Origin: Burkholderiales bacterium PBB3
Lineage (GTDB): Bacteria > Pseudomonadota > Gammaproteobacteria > Burkholderiales > Burkholderiaceae_C
DNA: 64,000 bases
Direction: 5' to 3'
NCBI GenBank assembly: GCA_002256115.1
Contig: NKIK01000006.1
Span: forward strand, 1 to 64,000
Shown piece after piece: positions 8,144-18,870 of this stretch. A program made the translations under genes and the position numbers. The notes beneath the pieces were generated by a model. The model made no database searches, was not told the origin of the DNA, and saw only the letters and a list, made by a program, of their open reading frames with translations. Numbering within the stretch: the stretch's first letter is position 1; the number at the start of each line of letters is the position of its first letter.

Positions 8144-9343
8144 TCAGGTCTTCATTTTGGCAATAGTGTCGTAGATCGGCCCCAGCACGGCGAGCATGAT
8201 CCAGCCCAAAATCAGCCCCATCACTACCGTCAGCGCCGGCTCGATCATGGCCTGTACGCGGGCAATGGACTCGTCGATATCGCGCGAGTAAAAGTAGCTT
8301 ATATTGGCCAGAGACTGGTCCAAAGCACCGGTGGATTCACCCACCTTGATCATGCGAATCACAAACGGCGGGAACAATTGCTCCGCCGCAAAACTCTCAG
8401 AAATAGCGGTCCCGGTGACGACCCGTTCGCGCGCTCGGCGAATGGCGTTTTGAATCACCACATTGGAGGTTATTTTTTCGCAATACACCAAGCCGTCTGT
8501 CAGCGGAATGCCAGTGCGGTACATCAAGCCCAAGGTGTCGGCAAACCGGGCCAGCGTGAGCTTTTTGAGCACGGGGCCGATCACGGGCATACCTAACTGC
8601 ATGGCGTGTAATTTGTAGCGTACACCCGGGTAGGTGGCCGACAGCGACAGCACGGCCACTACCAGCAGCGGTGGCACCGTCAAGATAGCCCACCAGTAAT
8701 TCACAAAGATGCCCGACAGCCCTATCAGCAAGCGGGTCTGTAGCGGGACTTCCTGGCCCAGGTTTTTCAGAAAGCCGATGAGCTGGGGCACCAGATAAAT
8801 CATCAGGAAAAAGACTACGCCACCGATAACCACCATCACAAAAGCAGGATAGGCCAACAGCTTCTTGGTTTGGGCTTCCATCTCGTCTTGCCACTTTAAG
8901 GAGCGCACAATCTCCTTGAGGACTTCAGGCAACTGGCCCGTGACCTCGCCGGAGCGAATCAGGTTCACCACCGTCTCAGAAAACACCCCCGGAAAGGTGC
9001 CCACGGCCTCACCCAAAGTGGAGCCCGCTTCAATTTTTTCGAACAAGCCACCGGACAGCTCCCGCCCCGCAGGCGTGTCTGATGCATCGCGCATATCGGC
9101 CAGCGAGTCCAGAATCGGCACCCCCGCACGCACCAACATTTCCAGCTGAAACAAAAAGCCCAGCACCTCGCGGCGCGGCACCTTGGATACCGCGCTGGCG
9201 CGTTCGGCAATCTCTTTGGCGGACAGCAAGGCCATGTCCAGGCGTTTGAGCTGCGCCTCCAGGTCGGTCTCGTGCAGGGCATCTATGCGCCCCTTGGCAA
9301 TGCGCCCATCGCTGTAGGCTGCACGGTACTCGTAGAGCGCCAT
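8144..9343 (-). CDS. mshG: Type IV pilus / type II secretion inner-membrane platform protein (GspF family)
   Basis: A 399-residue protein with the typical GspF/PilC layout: two related cytoplasmic helical domains (about 65-190 and 270-390) and three membrane helices (about 165-190, 215-240 and 368-390). Family features visible are LLRAGVPILDSL-like (LVRAGVPILDSL), GEVTGQLPEVL, and in the second half KVGESTGALDQSLANIS. It forms the platform that the assembly ATPase drives. Its ATG overlaps the ATPase stop. Length is normal for the family (about 400). Confidence 0.93.
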   Translation of the reverse strand: MALYEYRAAYSDGRIAKGRIDALHETDLEAQLKRLDMALLSAKEIAERASAVSKVPRREVLGFLFQLEMLVRAGVPILDSLADMRDASDTPAGRELSGGLFEKIEAGSTLGEAVGTFPGVFSETVVNLIRSGEVTGQLPEVLKEIVRSLKWQDEMEAQTKKLLAYPAFVMVVIGGVVFFLMIYLVPQLIGFLKNLGQEVPLQTRLLIGLSGIFVNYWWAILTVPPLLVVAVLSLSATYPGVRYKLHAMQLGMPVIGPVLKKLTLARFADTLGLMYRTGIPLTDGLVYCEKITSNVVIQNAIRRARERVVTGTAISESFAAEQLFPPFVIRMIKVGESTGALDQSLANISYFYSRDIDESIARVQAMIEPALTVVMGLILGWIMLAVLGPIYDTIAKMKT

Positions 9344-11070
9344 CAGTGAATCAGCTCGGTGAGATCCACGACGCGTCCGACCTCTTCCACGGTCGTCAGG
9401 CCTTCTTTGACCCGGCGCAGGCCGTCTTCTGCCATGGTGGCAAAGCCCTGCTGGCGCACGTAGTCCAGCATGACTTTCAGGCTGGCGCGTTGGGTAATAA
9501 GCTCGTCCAGCGCGGCATCAAACTTCAGCAGCTCCAGAATCGAGATACGGCCCTTGTAGCCCAGATGTTCGCAAGCCGGACAGCCCACCGGGCTGTAAAC
9601 CGAGTGCGGCTCGCCGGGTTTGAGCCCCAACAACTGCAATTCAATCGGGCTTGGATCGTGCAGCACCTTGCAGACTTTGCACAAGGTGCGCAACAGGCGC
9701 TGCGCCACGATGCCAATCACGTTGCCAGCCAGTACCTCGGGTTTGATGCCCAGGTCCACCAAACGCGGGATGGAGCGAATCGCAGAATTGGTGTGCAGCG
9801 TGGAGAACACCTGGTGGCCCGTCATGGCGGCACGGAAGGCCATCTCTGCGGTCTCGTGGTCGCGCACCTCGCCCACCAAAATGATGTCGGGGTCCTGGCG
9901 CATCATGGAGCGAATGCCTTCGGCAAAGTCCATCTTTACGGAGTCAGAAATCGAGGTCTGCCGAATCACCGGCATGGGGTATTCCACCGGGTCTTCCAGC
10001 GTCATGATGTTGACGCCTTCTTTGTTCAGGTGGCCCAAAATGGAATACAGCGTGGTGGTCTTGCCCGAGCCCGTGGGCCCGGTCACCAGCATGATGCCTT
10101 CGGGGCGCGACAGCATCAGCTGCATGGTGTTGTACTGGTCGTCTGACAAACCCAGGCCGTCTAAGGGAACAATGCCTCGCTTGCGGTCCAAAATCCGCAG
10201 TACAAAGTTTTCACCGTGGATGGTGGGTTGCACGGCGGATCGAAAGTCCACCTGCCGGCCCGATATGGACAGAGAAATGCGGCCATCTTGCGGGGCACGG
10301 GTCTCGGCAATGTTCATACCGGCCATCACCTTTAAGCGCACCACCATGGCCGACCAATAGCGCATGTGCAAGGCCCGCACCTGGCGCAGCACGCCGTCAA
10401 TACGGTAACGAATACGCAAGAACTGCGGCTCTGGCTCGAAGTGAATATCCGACGCGCCACGCAAGGTAGCGTCTGCCAACAGGGAGTCCATCAAGCGCAC
10501 CACCGGGTGGCTATAGCCCTCGGTCTCCTGCGTCAATCCCGCCATGTCCACCGTGCCGGTTTCCAGCTCATGCAAGATCCCGTCGATCGACAACTCATGG
10601 CCATAAAACTGCTCAATGGCGGTCAGTATCTCGGCACTGCTGGCCAGCCGCCATTGAATGCTGGGCCCGCCCGCCAACAAGGCGGTGATTTGGTCTACCG
10701 CAACAATGTCGTTCGGGTTGGCACCCGCAATCACCAGCACATTGGCTTTGCGGTCCAAACTGACCGGAAACAGCATGTGCCGCTTGGCCACGGGCTTGGG
10801 GATCAGCGCCAGCGCATCCGAGTTGGCCACAATACCTTTGAGGCTGATCGCCGTCTCACCCAGGTTGTCTGCCAGCGCGCTGCGCATGGCTTCTTCGGTA
10901 GTGAAGCCCAGCACCAGCAGGGCCTCACCCAAGGGCTTGCCAGAGCTTTTTTGCTCCATCAGCGCAATGCGCAACTGGTCTTGGGTAATAAGGCCCAGTT
11001 GAATCAGTTTGTCACCCAGGCGCACGGGCGGGGCGGTGGTTGGAGCGGCACCCGCTAAGTTCGATGTCAT
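9343..11070 (-). CDS. mshE: Type IV pilus assembly ATPase (GspE/MshE family)
   Basis: A 575-residue GspE-family hexameric ATPase that powers pilus extension. The N-terminal MshEN-type domain (about 15-150) is of the kind that binds cyclic di-GMP in MshE (RLGDKLIQLGLITQDQL, KPLGEALLVLGF). The ATPase core has Walker A GPTGSGKT at 331-338, an Asp box (LEDPVEYPM), Walker B (PDIILVGEVRD) and a His box (VFSTLHTNSA). The zinc-binding tetracysteine CKVC...CPAC lies near 455-495. Overlapping start and stop codons on both sides show it is within one transcript. Confidence 0.95.
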   Translation of the reverse strand: MTSNLAGAAPTTAPPVRLGDKLIQLGLITQDQLRIALMEQKSSGKPLGEALLVLGFTTEEAMRSALADNLGETAISLKGIVANSDALALIPKPVAKRHMLFPVSLDRKANVLVIAGANPNDIVAVDQITALLAGGPSIQWRLASSAEILTAIEQFYGHELSIDGILHELETGTVDMAGLTQETEGYSHPVVRLMDSLLADATLRGASDIHFEPEPQFLRIRYRIDGVLRQVRALHMRYWSAMVVRLKVMAGMNIAETRAPQDGRISLSISGRQVDFRSAVQPTIHGENFVLRILDRKRGIVPLDGLGLSDDQYNTMQLMLSRPEGIMLVTGPTGSGKTTTLYSILGHLNKEGVNIMTLEDPVEYPMPVIRQTSISDSVKMDFAEGIRSMMRQDPDIILVGEVRDHETAEMAFRAAMTGHQVFSTLHTNSAIRSIPRLVDLGIKPEVLAGNVIGIVAQRLLRTLCKVCKVLHDPSPIELQLLGLKPGEPHSVYSPVGCPACEHLGYKGRISILELLKFDAALDELITQRASLKVMLDYVRQQGFATMAEDGLRRVKEGLTTVEEVGRVVDLTELIH

Positions 11071-12629
11071 GGCGTGGTCTCCTGCGGCAGACCTAAGGAC
11101 TGGCGCAACTGGGCGGCACGCACACGGGCGGCACTGGCCTGCGGCGCACCCAAGGGTACCGAGGCAGCGGCGCTGACGCGCAACGCTTTTTCGTATTGCG
11201 TAGCAGCCTGCGCGTAGTTGCCCAGCTTATCCAAGGCCACCGCCAAGTTGTAAGCATGCAAAGGATTGGCGGGCTCCAGGGCTTGCGCCCGTGCAAAAGC
11301 GAGCGCAGCGTCGGGCAACGCGCCCTCTTGCACCAAGGCGCTGGCGGCCAGCGCCTGCACCGCGGCAGATTCGGGCTGCCGTGCCGCCAATTCTTTGGCA
11401 CGCTCGCCCTGGGATACGCCATTGGCAGCACCACTGCTACCTGACTCCAAAGCCACCAGACCGGCATTGGCCACGCTATTGCCGGGGTCGTGGCGCAAGA
11501 CACGGCGGTAGTAGCTTTGGGCTTCATCACGCTGGCCTTTGGTGTGGGCTATGTAGGCCAGACCCAGCAAGGCATCGGGCTCACTCGAATTAGCCTCCAG
11601 TGCTGCGGCATAGGCTCGACTGGCATCGTCAAAGCGCCCAGCCTGCAAGGCCGCATAACCCACTTCCAAGGCTGACTGGCTGCGGGCACGTGCGGCAAAT
11701 ACCGGTGTAGTGGGTGTGGCACGCAAGACCGGTTCAGTTGCTGGTGGGTTAGGTGGTTTTTTAGGGGGTGTCGCGGCAGTTGGAGCCATCGCAGCAGTGG
11801 GCAGTGGCATTGGTACTGCAGCCGATGCAGCAGCCTGGGGCAGCGGCACAACGCCACCCACTCCAGGTGCAGGGACCGGTATTGGAACCTGCGCAGTAGC
11901 TGCAACCAGCTCTGGGGCTACCGCCACCGGTGACGGCGCTGGAGCAGGGGCTTGCTGCACAGCCGTCGCGGGCGCTGCGGGCGCTACCGAGGACACACTA
12001 CTCAAACCCAGCAGCTTCTCAGGATCACCCCATACACCGAACAGAAACGACGCAAAAGCCAAGCCCAAAGCACCCGCAATACCCGCCAACACCATCGCTC
12101 TGCGGTTGGGCGGGCGGCGTGTCTCAAAGACCGGTGCCGCGTAGGCATTTTGAATTGCGGCGGCTGCGGCCTGGGGGTTGGGGGATTTGGGGGTGTTAAA
12201 GGCGCTGTCCGGACGCTTGGTTGACGCGACAACAGCCGCTGTCGCTACGCTGTTTGTCGAAATTTCGATGGCGTCTTTCGCAGGCGCTTTAGTAATAGCG
12301 GGGGGGGCATCGACAGGCTTTACTGGTGCGGGTGCTACAGCGGCAGGAGGTGCACTCGTCTCCAGCTCCATTTCAAGCTCCAGAACCATGGGCTTTTCCG
12401 CCACCACGGGCGACTCTGGTGTCAGCGCCATCGGCACTTCTGCTACCGGGCTGGTCGCCACTGGGGCCGACGGCACCAGATCGGGAAAGTCGGAAGCTGG
12501 CACCGCAGGAGCCGCCAGCACAAACTTCCCCTCGCTCAACGAGTCTGCGGCGGCTGCGTTGGCCGCAGCCTGTGCAGCCTTTTCTTTGTCCTTACTGGCA
12601 CGTTGCAAAGCATCAAGTAACAGGCTCAT
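11067..12629 (-). CDS. mshN: TPR-repeat pilus biogenesis protein (MshN-like)
   Basis: A 520-residue protein with a low-complexity Pro/Ala/Val-rich cytoplasmic N-terminus, one membrane helix (about 178-198: MVLAGIAGALGLAFASFLFGVW), a long Pro/Ala linker, and a C-terminal block of tetratricopeptide-like repeats from about 318 (ALEVGYAALQAGRFDDASRAY, PDALLGLAYIAHTKGQRDEA, NPLHAYNLAVALDKLGNYAQA). The TPR domain would lie in the periplasm, where such proteins help secretin assembly. The order M-L-N-E-G around it matches MSHA loci. It overlaps the ATPase start by 4 bp. Confidence 0.85.
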   Translation of the reverse strand: MSLLLDALQRASKDKEKAAQAAANAAAADSLSEGKFVLAAPAVPASDFPDLVPSAPVATSPVAEVPMALTPESPVVAEKPMVLELEMELETSAPPAAVAPAPVKPVDAPPAITKAPAKDAIEISTNSVATAAVVASTKRPDSAFNTPKSPNPQAAAAAIQNAYAAPVFETRRPPNRRAMVLAGIAGALGLAFASFLFGVWGDPEKLLGLSSVSSVAPAAPATAVQQAPAPAPSPVAVAPELVAATAQVPIPVPAPGVGGVVPLPQAAASAAVPMPLPTAAMAPTAATPPKKPPNPPATEPVLRATPTTPVFAARARSQSALEVGYAALQAGRFDDASRAYAAALEANSSEPDALLGLAYIAHTKGQRDEAQSYYRRVLRHDPGNSVANAGLVALESGSSGAANGVSQGERAKELAARQPESAAVQALAASALVQEGALPDAALAFARAQALEPANPLHAYNLAVALDKLGNYAQAATQYEKALRVSAAASVPLGAPQASAARVRAAQLRQSLGLPQETTP

Positions 12630-12638
12630 GGCGGTGGG

Positions 12639-14510
12639 CTACTGCAACTGAAACTCAGGCCGCGTCGGCTGACTGGGGACATCCATGGCTTCGCGCGCCT
12701 CTTGAATGACATTGCGGTAGCCCTTGAAATCGCCCTCCAGACTGGCGTCTTGCAACACAGTCGGGCGCAAGAAAATCACCAGCTCGGTCTTCTTGCTGGC
12801 CTCATCGCGGTACTTGAAGAGATTGCCCAAACCAGGCAGCCGGTTGAGGATGGGCACTTCATCGGAATTGTTGTTGCGGGAGTCTTGCATCAAACCACCC
12901 AAGATGGCCACGCCGCCCGACTGCACGCGCAACACCGACTCCATCTCACGCGTTTGCACTTCGGGGATGCGGTTCGACACGCCCGACAAGGTTAGCGCCG
13001 GGCTCGGGTCGCTGGCATAGCCGGTGATACGGCTGATGGTGGGACGCAAATTGAGGATGACCTCGCCCGATTCACTGATCTGCGGCGTGACCGACATCAG
13101 CAGGCCAATGGGTACGGTGTTGATCACCGTGTTGTACACAGCGGGGGTGGCCGCCACGCCCGCCGATGCGGCAGTGCCAGGTGTCACCGCGAGTGTGAAA
13201 TAGACTTTGTTGTCGACCACCTTGAGTACGCTGCTCTGGTTGTTCAACACCGATATTTTGGGGCTGGACAAAACCCGCAAGGTGCCAAAAGACTCCAACA
13301 TGCTCAACATGCCGGTGAGGTCGTAGCCCTTGAACACGCTGGGGCCGTTGAGTGTGAGCGAGGTGAGCGTGCTGATCAGACCGCCCGTTTGTAAACCGCT
13401 TGAAGGCCCTGCAGGGCGTATGGAAAAAGAGGAATCGTAGGCCGTGCCGCCGGGCTTGATGAGCGACCAGTCGATGCCCTGCTGATAACGATTCGACAGA
13501 TCGACTTCGACGATCGTCGCCTCAATGAGCACTTGGCGACGGGCTGAGCGCATCACCCGGTCAATGAACTCCTGCACCTTTTGATGTTGGCTTTGCGTAG
13601 CGCGCACACTGATGTAACCGGCTTCGGCATTGGACATCACCGATGCAGCTTCGCGAAAAATCGTACGCCCAGCCACTGACGCTGCAGCTGCATTGGCAGC
13701 AGCAGACGCTGCAGAACTGGCATTGCCGGTGCCAGCGGCCGCAGAAGCCCCTGGGCTTGCAGCCGCACCCGCACTGGGGCTTGCGCCCGCCGCAGCGCCG
13801 GGCAGGACCTTATCGGTCTCACGCAGCATGTCGCGCACATTGTTGACCAGCGTGTCCCAGAAGTTGTTATTGGATTTACTGACGATTTCCGAGGTCGATG
13901 AGTTGCTACCCGTGCCGCCACCCGCAGAACCTGGTGCCGCACCGGTACTGGCAACATTGGTCGATGTGTTGATCGATATGGCAGAGTTGCGCTGGATATT
14001 GGGGTAATCCACCCGGTAATTTTTTAAATACGGCACATCCGGCAGGATCGACAAACTATTGCCCTGCAGCTCGTAGCGCAAATCAACTTGGCGCGCGACC
14101 CGGTCCAATATTTCTGTCAGCGTTTGGTCGCGCACATTCATGGTCACGGTGCCGCTGATACTGGGGTGGATGTCCACATTGACCTTGGCATCGCGGGCCA
14201 AGGCAAACAAGAGGTCTTGCACATTAACGTTTTGCATGACGACGCTGTAGACCTCTTGCTTGGGCGTGGCCCGGGGGCGCGGCGGCATGGGCGGCGCAGA
14301 GGCAAAGTCTGGGGCCGTGCCAGCCACAGCCGGGGCCACTTGGATATGGGATTTGGATACAGGGGGGGCTGGCGGCGCGGCGCAGGCCGTCATAAATAGG
14401 GCACAGGCCACTGCGAGCACACGGGGCAATGAAGGCGAATCTACCGACGGGCCAACGATGGGAACTGCGGAGCTATTCAAGATAGTTGATCCTGTCTTAT
14501 TTTTATCCAC
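12639..14510 (-). CDS. mshL: Outer-membrane secretin of the MSHA-like pilus (lipoprotein)
   Basis: A 623-residue secretin. The N-terminal region is followed by a lipobox (ALFMTACAAPP), so the mature protein is probably lipid-anchored at Cys43. An STN/N0-like domain follows (about 90-160: VNVQDLLFALARDAKVNVDIHPSISG), then an Ala/Ser-rich insertion (about 250-290), an N1-like domain (VRATQSQHQKVQEFIDRVM) and the GspD secretin core to the end (VEVDLSNRYQQGIDWSLI, EVQTREMESVLRVQSGGVAILGG, PILNRLPGLGNLFKY). It forms the outer-membrane pore for the pilus. Its start overlaps mshM by 34 bp. Confidence 0.94.
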   Translation of the reverse strand: MDKNKTGSTILNSSAVPIVGPSVDSPSLPRVLAVACALFMTACAAPPAPPVSKSHIQVAPAVAGTAPDFASAPPMPPRPRATPKQEVYSVVMQNVNVQDLLFALARDAKVNVDIHPSISGTVTMNVRDQTLTEILDRVARQVDLRYELQGNSLSILPDVPYLKNYRVDYPNIQRNSAISINTSTNVASTGAAPGSAGGGTGSNSSTSEIVSKSNNNFWDTLVNNVRDMLRETDKVLPGAAAGASPSAGAAASPGASAAAGTGNASSAASAAANAAAASVAGRTIFREAASVMSNAEAGYISVRATQSQHQKVQEFIDRVMRSARRQVLIEATIVEVDLSNRYQQGIDWSLIKPGGTAYDSSFSIRPAGPSSGLQTGGLISTLTSLTLNGPSVFKGYDLTGMLSMLESFGTLRVLSSPKISVLNNQSSVLKVVDNKVYFTLAVTPGTAASAGVAATPAVYNTVINTVPIGLLMSVTPQISESGEVILNLRPTISRITGYASDPSPALTLSGVSNRIPEVQTREMESVLRVQSGGVAILGGLMQDSRNNNSDEVPILNRLPGLGNLFKYRDEASKKTELVIFLRPTVLQDASLEGDFKGYRNVIQEAREAMDVPSQPTRPEFQLQ

Positions 14511-15937
14511 GTCCTCACGATGGGCTTGTTGGCCCTCAGGGCCCCAGGCAGATCGTTTCGCGCGGCATTGGCTTGGGCAATGCTCGGGTAACTGCCAATG
14601 AACACTGCGACAAAGTCTTTTCCATTGTAGTGACTAAGCTGCGCGTAGACCTGCTCGGACCCGATTTGCTGGGCCACGGTTTGCAAGTAGGCCGCGACTG
14701 GTGCCTCACGGGGTAAGGCGGCAATTTGCAGCGTGTAGCCGGAGAGCTCCGGGTTTTGGAGTTGGGCCTGGGTGCGTTCCAGGTACGGCAAAACGACCCC
14801 CATCCAGGGGGGTAAATCCTTAGCCAGCGCAGGTGCCGATGCTGGTGCCGATACCGGCAACTGCGGTGGACTGGGCTCTGCTGCAGGAACGACCGCAGCC
14901 ACCGCAGCAGCGATTGGGGCCGAGGCTGGCGGCAGAACTGCAGGGCTGACCGGTGAGGCGGGGCGCGCAAGGGCGGCAGGCGTCTCCGCACTGGCCGCGA
15001 CAGCCGCTCTAGCCTTGGCACTGCGCTGCCCCAGCAACACAGCCAGCCATACCCCCAAAACAAGGGCCAGGCTCACCACTGCCCAAGGCCAACTGGGCAA
15101 GCGCCAGCGGGAGGGCGGCGCAATGTTGTCATGCAGCTCGGCCACGGCATTGCGCACTTGCTCCACCTGCACCGTCGATTTACCGCCCGCGTAGGCCCCC
15201 AACAGCGCCTTGTCCGCCAACAAATTGATACGCCGCGCGCGCCCGCCCGAAGACTTGATCAGCAGCGCCATGGCGGCCGGTGCAAACAAGGTACTACCCG
15301 ACCAACCCGCCGCGCGCAGGCGGTGGTCTACATAGGCAGCAGCTTCATCCGCAGGCAGCGGCGTGAGCTCGAAACGGTGGATCACCCGGTCACGCACCTG
15401 GCGCATGCGCCGGTCGGCCAGCGTCTCGTCTAGCTCGGGCTGGCCAAACAGCATGATGTTCAGCAGCTTGTGCTGGTCCGTCTCCAGATTGGAGAGCAGG
15501 CGCACTTCTTCCAGGGAATCCAGCGGCATGGCGTGGGCTTCGTCGATCACCAGCAGCACGCGTTGCCCCGCAGCATGGCGGCGCAGTAGCTCGTTTTGCA
15601 GGGCTGCCAGGCGGGCTTCGGTAGAGCGAGGCAGGTCGGTCAGCCCCAGGTCGCGGGCAATAGCCCCCAGAATTTCATCGCGGCTGAAGCTGGGGTTGGC
15701 CAGGTAGATGGTGCAGATATCCGCGGCCAGCTTGCTGATCATCAGCCGCGCCAGCAGGGTTTTGCCACTGCCCACCTCGGCCACCAGGGTCATGATGCCT
15801 TCTTCATGCTGGGCCACGTGTAGTAGCGCCGACAAGATATCCCCCCTGCGTCCACCCGCAAAAAAGAAGCCCAAGTCCGGCGTGATTTGGAATGGGGGCT
15901 TGTTCAAGCCAAAGTGGTCTAGGTACAGGGATGACAT
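14477..15937 (-). CDS. mshM: ExeA/MshM-type AAA+ ATPase with SPOR domain
   Basis: A 486-residue protein with an N-terminal AAA+ domain of the ExeA/GspA type (YLDHFGLNKPPFQITPDLGFFF), Walker A AEVGSGKT at 54-61 and Walker B VLLVIDEAHAM. One membrane helix follows at about 285-303. A Pro/Ala-rich periplasmic linker leads to a C-terminal SPOR-like domain (YTLQIAALPREAPVAAYLQ ... YNGKDFVAVFIGSYPSIAQA), which binds peptidoglycan. Such proteins open or organise the cell wall for secretin insertion. It is the first gene of the pilus operon, 50 bp after metH. Confidence 0.9.
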   Translation of the reverse strand: MSSLYLDHFGLNKPPFQITPDLGFFFAGGRRGDILSALLHVAQHEEGIMTLVAEVGSGKTLLARLMISKLAADICTIYLANPSFSRDEILGAIARDLGLTDLPRSTEARLAALQNELLRRHAAGQRVLLVIDEAHAMPLDSLEEVRLLSNLETDQHKLLNIMLFGQPELDETLADRRMRQVRDRVIHRFELTPLPADEAAAYVDHRLRAAGWSGSTLFAPAAMALLIKSSGGRARRINLLADKALLGAYAGGKSTVQVEQVRNAVAELHDNIAPPSRWRLPSWPWAVVSLALVLGVWLAVLLGQRSAKARAAVAASAETPAALARPASPVSPAVLPPASAPIAAAVAAVVPAAEPSPPQLPVSAPASAPALAKDLPPWMGVVLPYLERTQAQLQNPELSGYTLQIAALPREAPVAAYLQTVAQQIGSEQVYAQLSHYNGKDFVAVFIGSYPSIAQANAARNDLPGALRANKPIVRTWIKIRQDQLS

Positions 15938-15987
15938 CGCAACTCCTCAGCTTGCGATTCTGGCATGGTTACCGTGGAGTAACAGGC

Positions 15988-18867
15988 TTAGAGATTCGGG
16001 GCCAGCAGGCGCTGCAAGGCCGTCGCGTCCATGCCTCTGCGGCGGGCCAGATCTTGCAGCTGGTCGTCGCCAATCTTGCCGACGTTGAAGTAGGTCGCGT
16101 CCGGGTGGCCGATATAGAAGCCGCTGACGCTGGCTGCGGGCGTCATGGCCAGGCTCTCGGTCACACCCATGCCAATTTCCTCGCACTGCAGCAGTTTGAA
16201 CATGTCCAGCTTCACGCTGTGGTCCGGGCAGGCAGGGTAGCCGGGCGCAGGGCGGATGCCCTGGTACTTCTCGGCAATCAGCGCTTCTGGCGTGAGCGCC
16301 TCACTCGGGGCATAGCCCCACAAATCGGTGCGCACGCGGTGGTGCAGGCATTCGGCAAAGGCCTCGGCCAGCCGGTCGGCAATCGCCTTGAGCATGATGG
16401 ATGAATAGTCGTCGTGTGCTGCCTCGAACGCCTGGGAGCGCTTGTCGGCACCAATGCCCGCGGTGACTGCAAACAAGCCCGCATAGTCCTTGGTTTCAAG
16501 GGTCAAATTGGCATTTGAGGCCGTGGATAGTGCGGGAGCAGCTCCTGGTTTGATAGCAGCACGGGGTGCCACAAAGTCTGCCAGGCAGCGGCTCGGGCGC
16601 ATCACACCGTCGATTTCCTGCTTCTCGGCTTGCTGGCGCAGGCCGTACCAGGTCAGTGCCACCTCCGTGCGGCTCTCGTCGGCGTAGAAGGCGATATCGT
16701 CGTCATTGACGCTGTTGGCCGGGTACAGGGCCACCACCGCGTTGGCGGTGAGCCAGCGGCCATCGATGATTTTCTTGAGCAGCGCCTGGCCGTCGGCCAG
16801 CACCTTCTGGGCCTCCACACCCACCACATCGTCCTTCAAGATAGCGGGGTAAGGCCCGGCCAAATCCCAAGTCTGAAAGAACGGGCCCCAGTCGATGTAC
16901 TGGGCCAACTCGGTCAAATCAAAGTTCTTGAACACGCGTCGGCCAATGAATTTGGGCACGGCAGGCTGGTAGTTAGACCAGTCGATGGGGGTCTTGTTAG
17001 CCCGCGCTTTGGCCAGCGGCCACAGCGGAATCTGCTTTTTGTTGGCGTGCTGCTCGCGCACCTTCACATAGTCGGCGTTCAGCTCGGCGATGTACTGGGC
17101 CGCGTTATCGCTCAGCAGGCCCTGGGCCACACTCACGCTGCGCGAGGCATCGGGCACGTAGACGATGGGGCCTTCATAGTGCGGAGAAATTTTCACTGCG
17201 GTATGCACCCGGCTGGTGGTCGCCCCGCCAATCAGCAAAGGCATTTTGCGCAAGCGAAAGTAAGCGTCCTTTTGCATCTCGCCCGCCACGTACTGCATCT
17301 CTTCCAGGCTGGGGGTGATCAGACCCGACAGACCAATGATGTCCGCCCCTTCGGCTTTGGCCATGGCCAAAATTTCATGGCAGGGCACCATCACGCCCAT
17401 GTTGACCACGTCAAAGTTGTTGCACTGCAGCACCACGGTAACAATGTTCTTGCCGATGTCATGCACGTCGCCCTTGACGGTGGCAATGACGATCTTGCCC
17501 TTGGCTTTGGCTTCGCCCCCGGCCTCGATCATGGCCAGCTTTTCGGCCTCGATATACGGCAACAAATGCGCCACGGCGCTCTTCATCACGCGCGCGCTCT
17601 TCACCACCTGGGGCAAAAACATCTTGCCCTGGCCAAACAGGTCACCCACCACGTTCATGCCGTCCATCAGTGGGCCTTCGATCACATGCAGCGGGCGGCC
17701 GCCCTTGGCCAACACGTCTTGGTAGGCCTCTTCGGTGTCCTGGGTGATGAAGTCGGTGATGCCATGCACCAGCGCGTGGCTCAGGCGTTCGCCCACCGTT
17801 TTGGGGGTCTCGGGCGTGCCGCGCCACTCCAGCTTTTTGCTCTCGTCCTTGGCACCGCTCTTGGCGGTCTCGGCGATCTCCACCAGGCGCTCGCCCGCGT
17901 CGGCACGGCGGTTCAGCACCACGTCTTCCACGCGCTCGCGCAGCACCGGCTCCAAGTCGTCGTACACGCCCACCATGCCGGCGTTGACGATGCCCATGTC
18001 CATACCCGCCTTGATGGCGTGGTACAGGAACACGGTGTGAATCGCCTCGCGCACCGGGTCGTTGCCGCGGAAACTGAACGACACGTTGGACACACCACCG
18101 CTCACCTTGGCCCCTGGCAAGTTCTCCTTGATCCAGCGCGTGGCGTTGATGAAATCGACCGCGTAGTTGTTGTGCTCTTCAATGCCGGTGGCTATGGCGA
18201 AGATATTGGGGTCGAAGATGATGTCTTCGGGCGGGAAACCCACCCCACCTTGGTCAACATCCGCCACCAGAATGCGGTAGGCGCGCTCGCAGATTTCCAC
18301 CTTGCGCTCGTAGGTGTCGGCCTGGCCTTTTTCGTCAAACGCCATGACCACGGCGGCGGCACCGTAGCGGCGCAGCAGTTTGGCCTGGTGCTTGAAGGGC
18401 TCTATACCCTCTTTCATGCTGATGGAATTGACCACCGCCTTGCCCTGCACGCAGCGCAGGCCGGCCTCGATCACGCTCCACTTGGAGCTGTCGATCATGA
18501 TGGGCACGCGCGAAATATCGGGCTCGGAGGCGATCAGGTTCAGGAAGCGCACCATGGCGGCCTGGCTGTCCAGCATGGCCTCGTCCATATTAATGTCGAT
18601 GATCTGCGCGCCGTTTTCCACCTGTTGGCGGGCCACGGCCAAGGCCTGTTCAAACTCGCCATTCAAGATCATCCGGGCGAAGGCCTTGGAGCCGGTGACG
18701 TTGGTGCGCTCGCCGATATTGACGAATGTGGCTCTGGGGGACAGACCTTCAGCTCTGTCCTCCGCTGAATAGATGGCACCGATGACAACCGGTTCCAGCC
18801 CGGACAACATCATGGGCGCAACAAATGGGCGGACTGCTTGTGCAGTTTTGGCGGGGGTTTGGGGCAT
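15988..18867 (-). CDS. metH: Cobalamin-dependent methionine synthase, C-terminal part (pterin, B12 and activation modules)
   Basis: A 959-residue protein covering modules 2-4 of MetH. It starts with the pterin-binding barrel ([29 protein letters not shown]). A cap/B12 domain follows with the cobalamin ligand motif [10 protein letters not shown] and [12 protein letters not shown], then the AdoMet activation domain ([33 protein letters not shown]). The homocysteine domain is absent and is encoded separately at 19650-20744. The start at 18867 has the Shine-Dalgarno AGGTGAG just upstream and follows an SAH riboswitch. A family A repeat is read in frame at about residues 770-783 ([15 protein letters not shown]), between the B12 and activation domains, so the enzyme carries a repeat-derived linker. 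Confidence 0.95.
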   Translation of the reverse strand: MPQTPAKTAQAVRPFVAPMMLSGLEPVVIGAIYSAEDRAEGLSPRATFVNIGERTNVTGSKAFARMILNGEFEQALAVARQQVENGAQIIDINMDEAMLDSQAAMVRFLNLIASEPDISRVPIMIDSSKWSVIEAGLRCVQGKAVVNSISMKEGIEPFKHQAKLLRRYGAAAVVMAFDEKGQADTYERKVEICERAYRILVADVDQGGVGFPPEDIIFDPNIFAIATGIEEHNNYAVDFINATRWIKENLPGAKVSGGVSNVSFSFRGNDPVREAIHTVFLYHAIKAGMDMGIVNAGMVGVYDDLEPVLRERVEDVVLNRRADAGERLVEIAETAKSGAKDESKKLEWRGTPETPKTVGERLSHALVHGITDFITQDTEEAYQDVLAKGGRPLHVIEGPLMDGMNVVGDLFGQGKMFLPQVVKSARVMKSAVAHLLPYIEAEKLAMIEAGGEAKAKGKIVIATVKGDVHDIGKNIVTVVLQCNNFDVVNMGVMVPCHEILAMAKAEGADIIGLSGLITPSLEEMQYVAGEMQKDAYFRLRKMPLLIGGATTSRVHTAVKISPHYEGPIVYVPDASRSVSVAQGLLSDNAAQYIAELNADYVKVREQHANKKQIPLWPLAKARANKTPIDWSNYQPAVPKFIGRRVFKNFDLTELAQYIDWGPFFQTWDLAGPYPAILKDDVVGVEAQKVLADGQALLKKIIDGRWLTANAVVALYPANSVNDDDIAFYADESRTEVALTWYGLRQQAEKQEIDGVMRPSRCLADFVAPRAAIKPGAAPALSTASNANLTLETKDYAGLFAVTAGIGADKRSQAFEAAHDDYSSIMLKAIADRLAEAFAECLHHRVRTDLWGYAPSEALTPEALIAEKYQGIRPAPGYPACPDHSVKLDMFKLLQCEEIGMGVTESLAMTPAASVSGFYIGHPDATYFNVGKIGDDQLQDLARRRGMDATALQRLLAPNL
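16519..16557 (+). repeat. Dispersed repeat family A, copy 2 (inside metH)
   Basis: The plus strand reads ggccgtggatagtgcgggag followed by cagctcctggtttgatagc. This is a complete family A copy lying antisense inside the metH reading frame without disturbing it. It encodes a 13-residue, Ala/Pro-rich stretch between two folded modules. Confidence 0.92.
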
Positions 18868-18870
18868 AAA

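Noticed and set aside
13670-13810. Apparent tandem repeat (gca/gcc rich) in the secretin gene
   Set aside because: It is an Ala/Ser/Gly-rich coding linker of the secretin without a fixed repeat unit.
16630-18768. Long plus-strand open frame of 712 codons opposite metH
   Set aside because: His/Gly-rich antisense shadow of a well-conserved gene caused by high GC; no recognisable domain and no ribosome-binding site.
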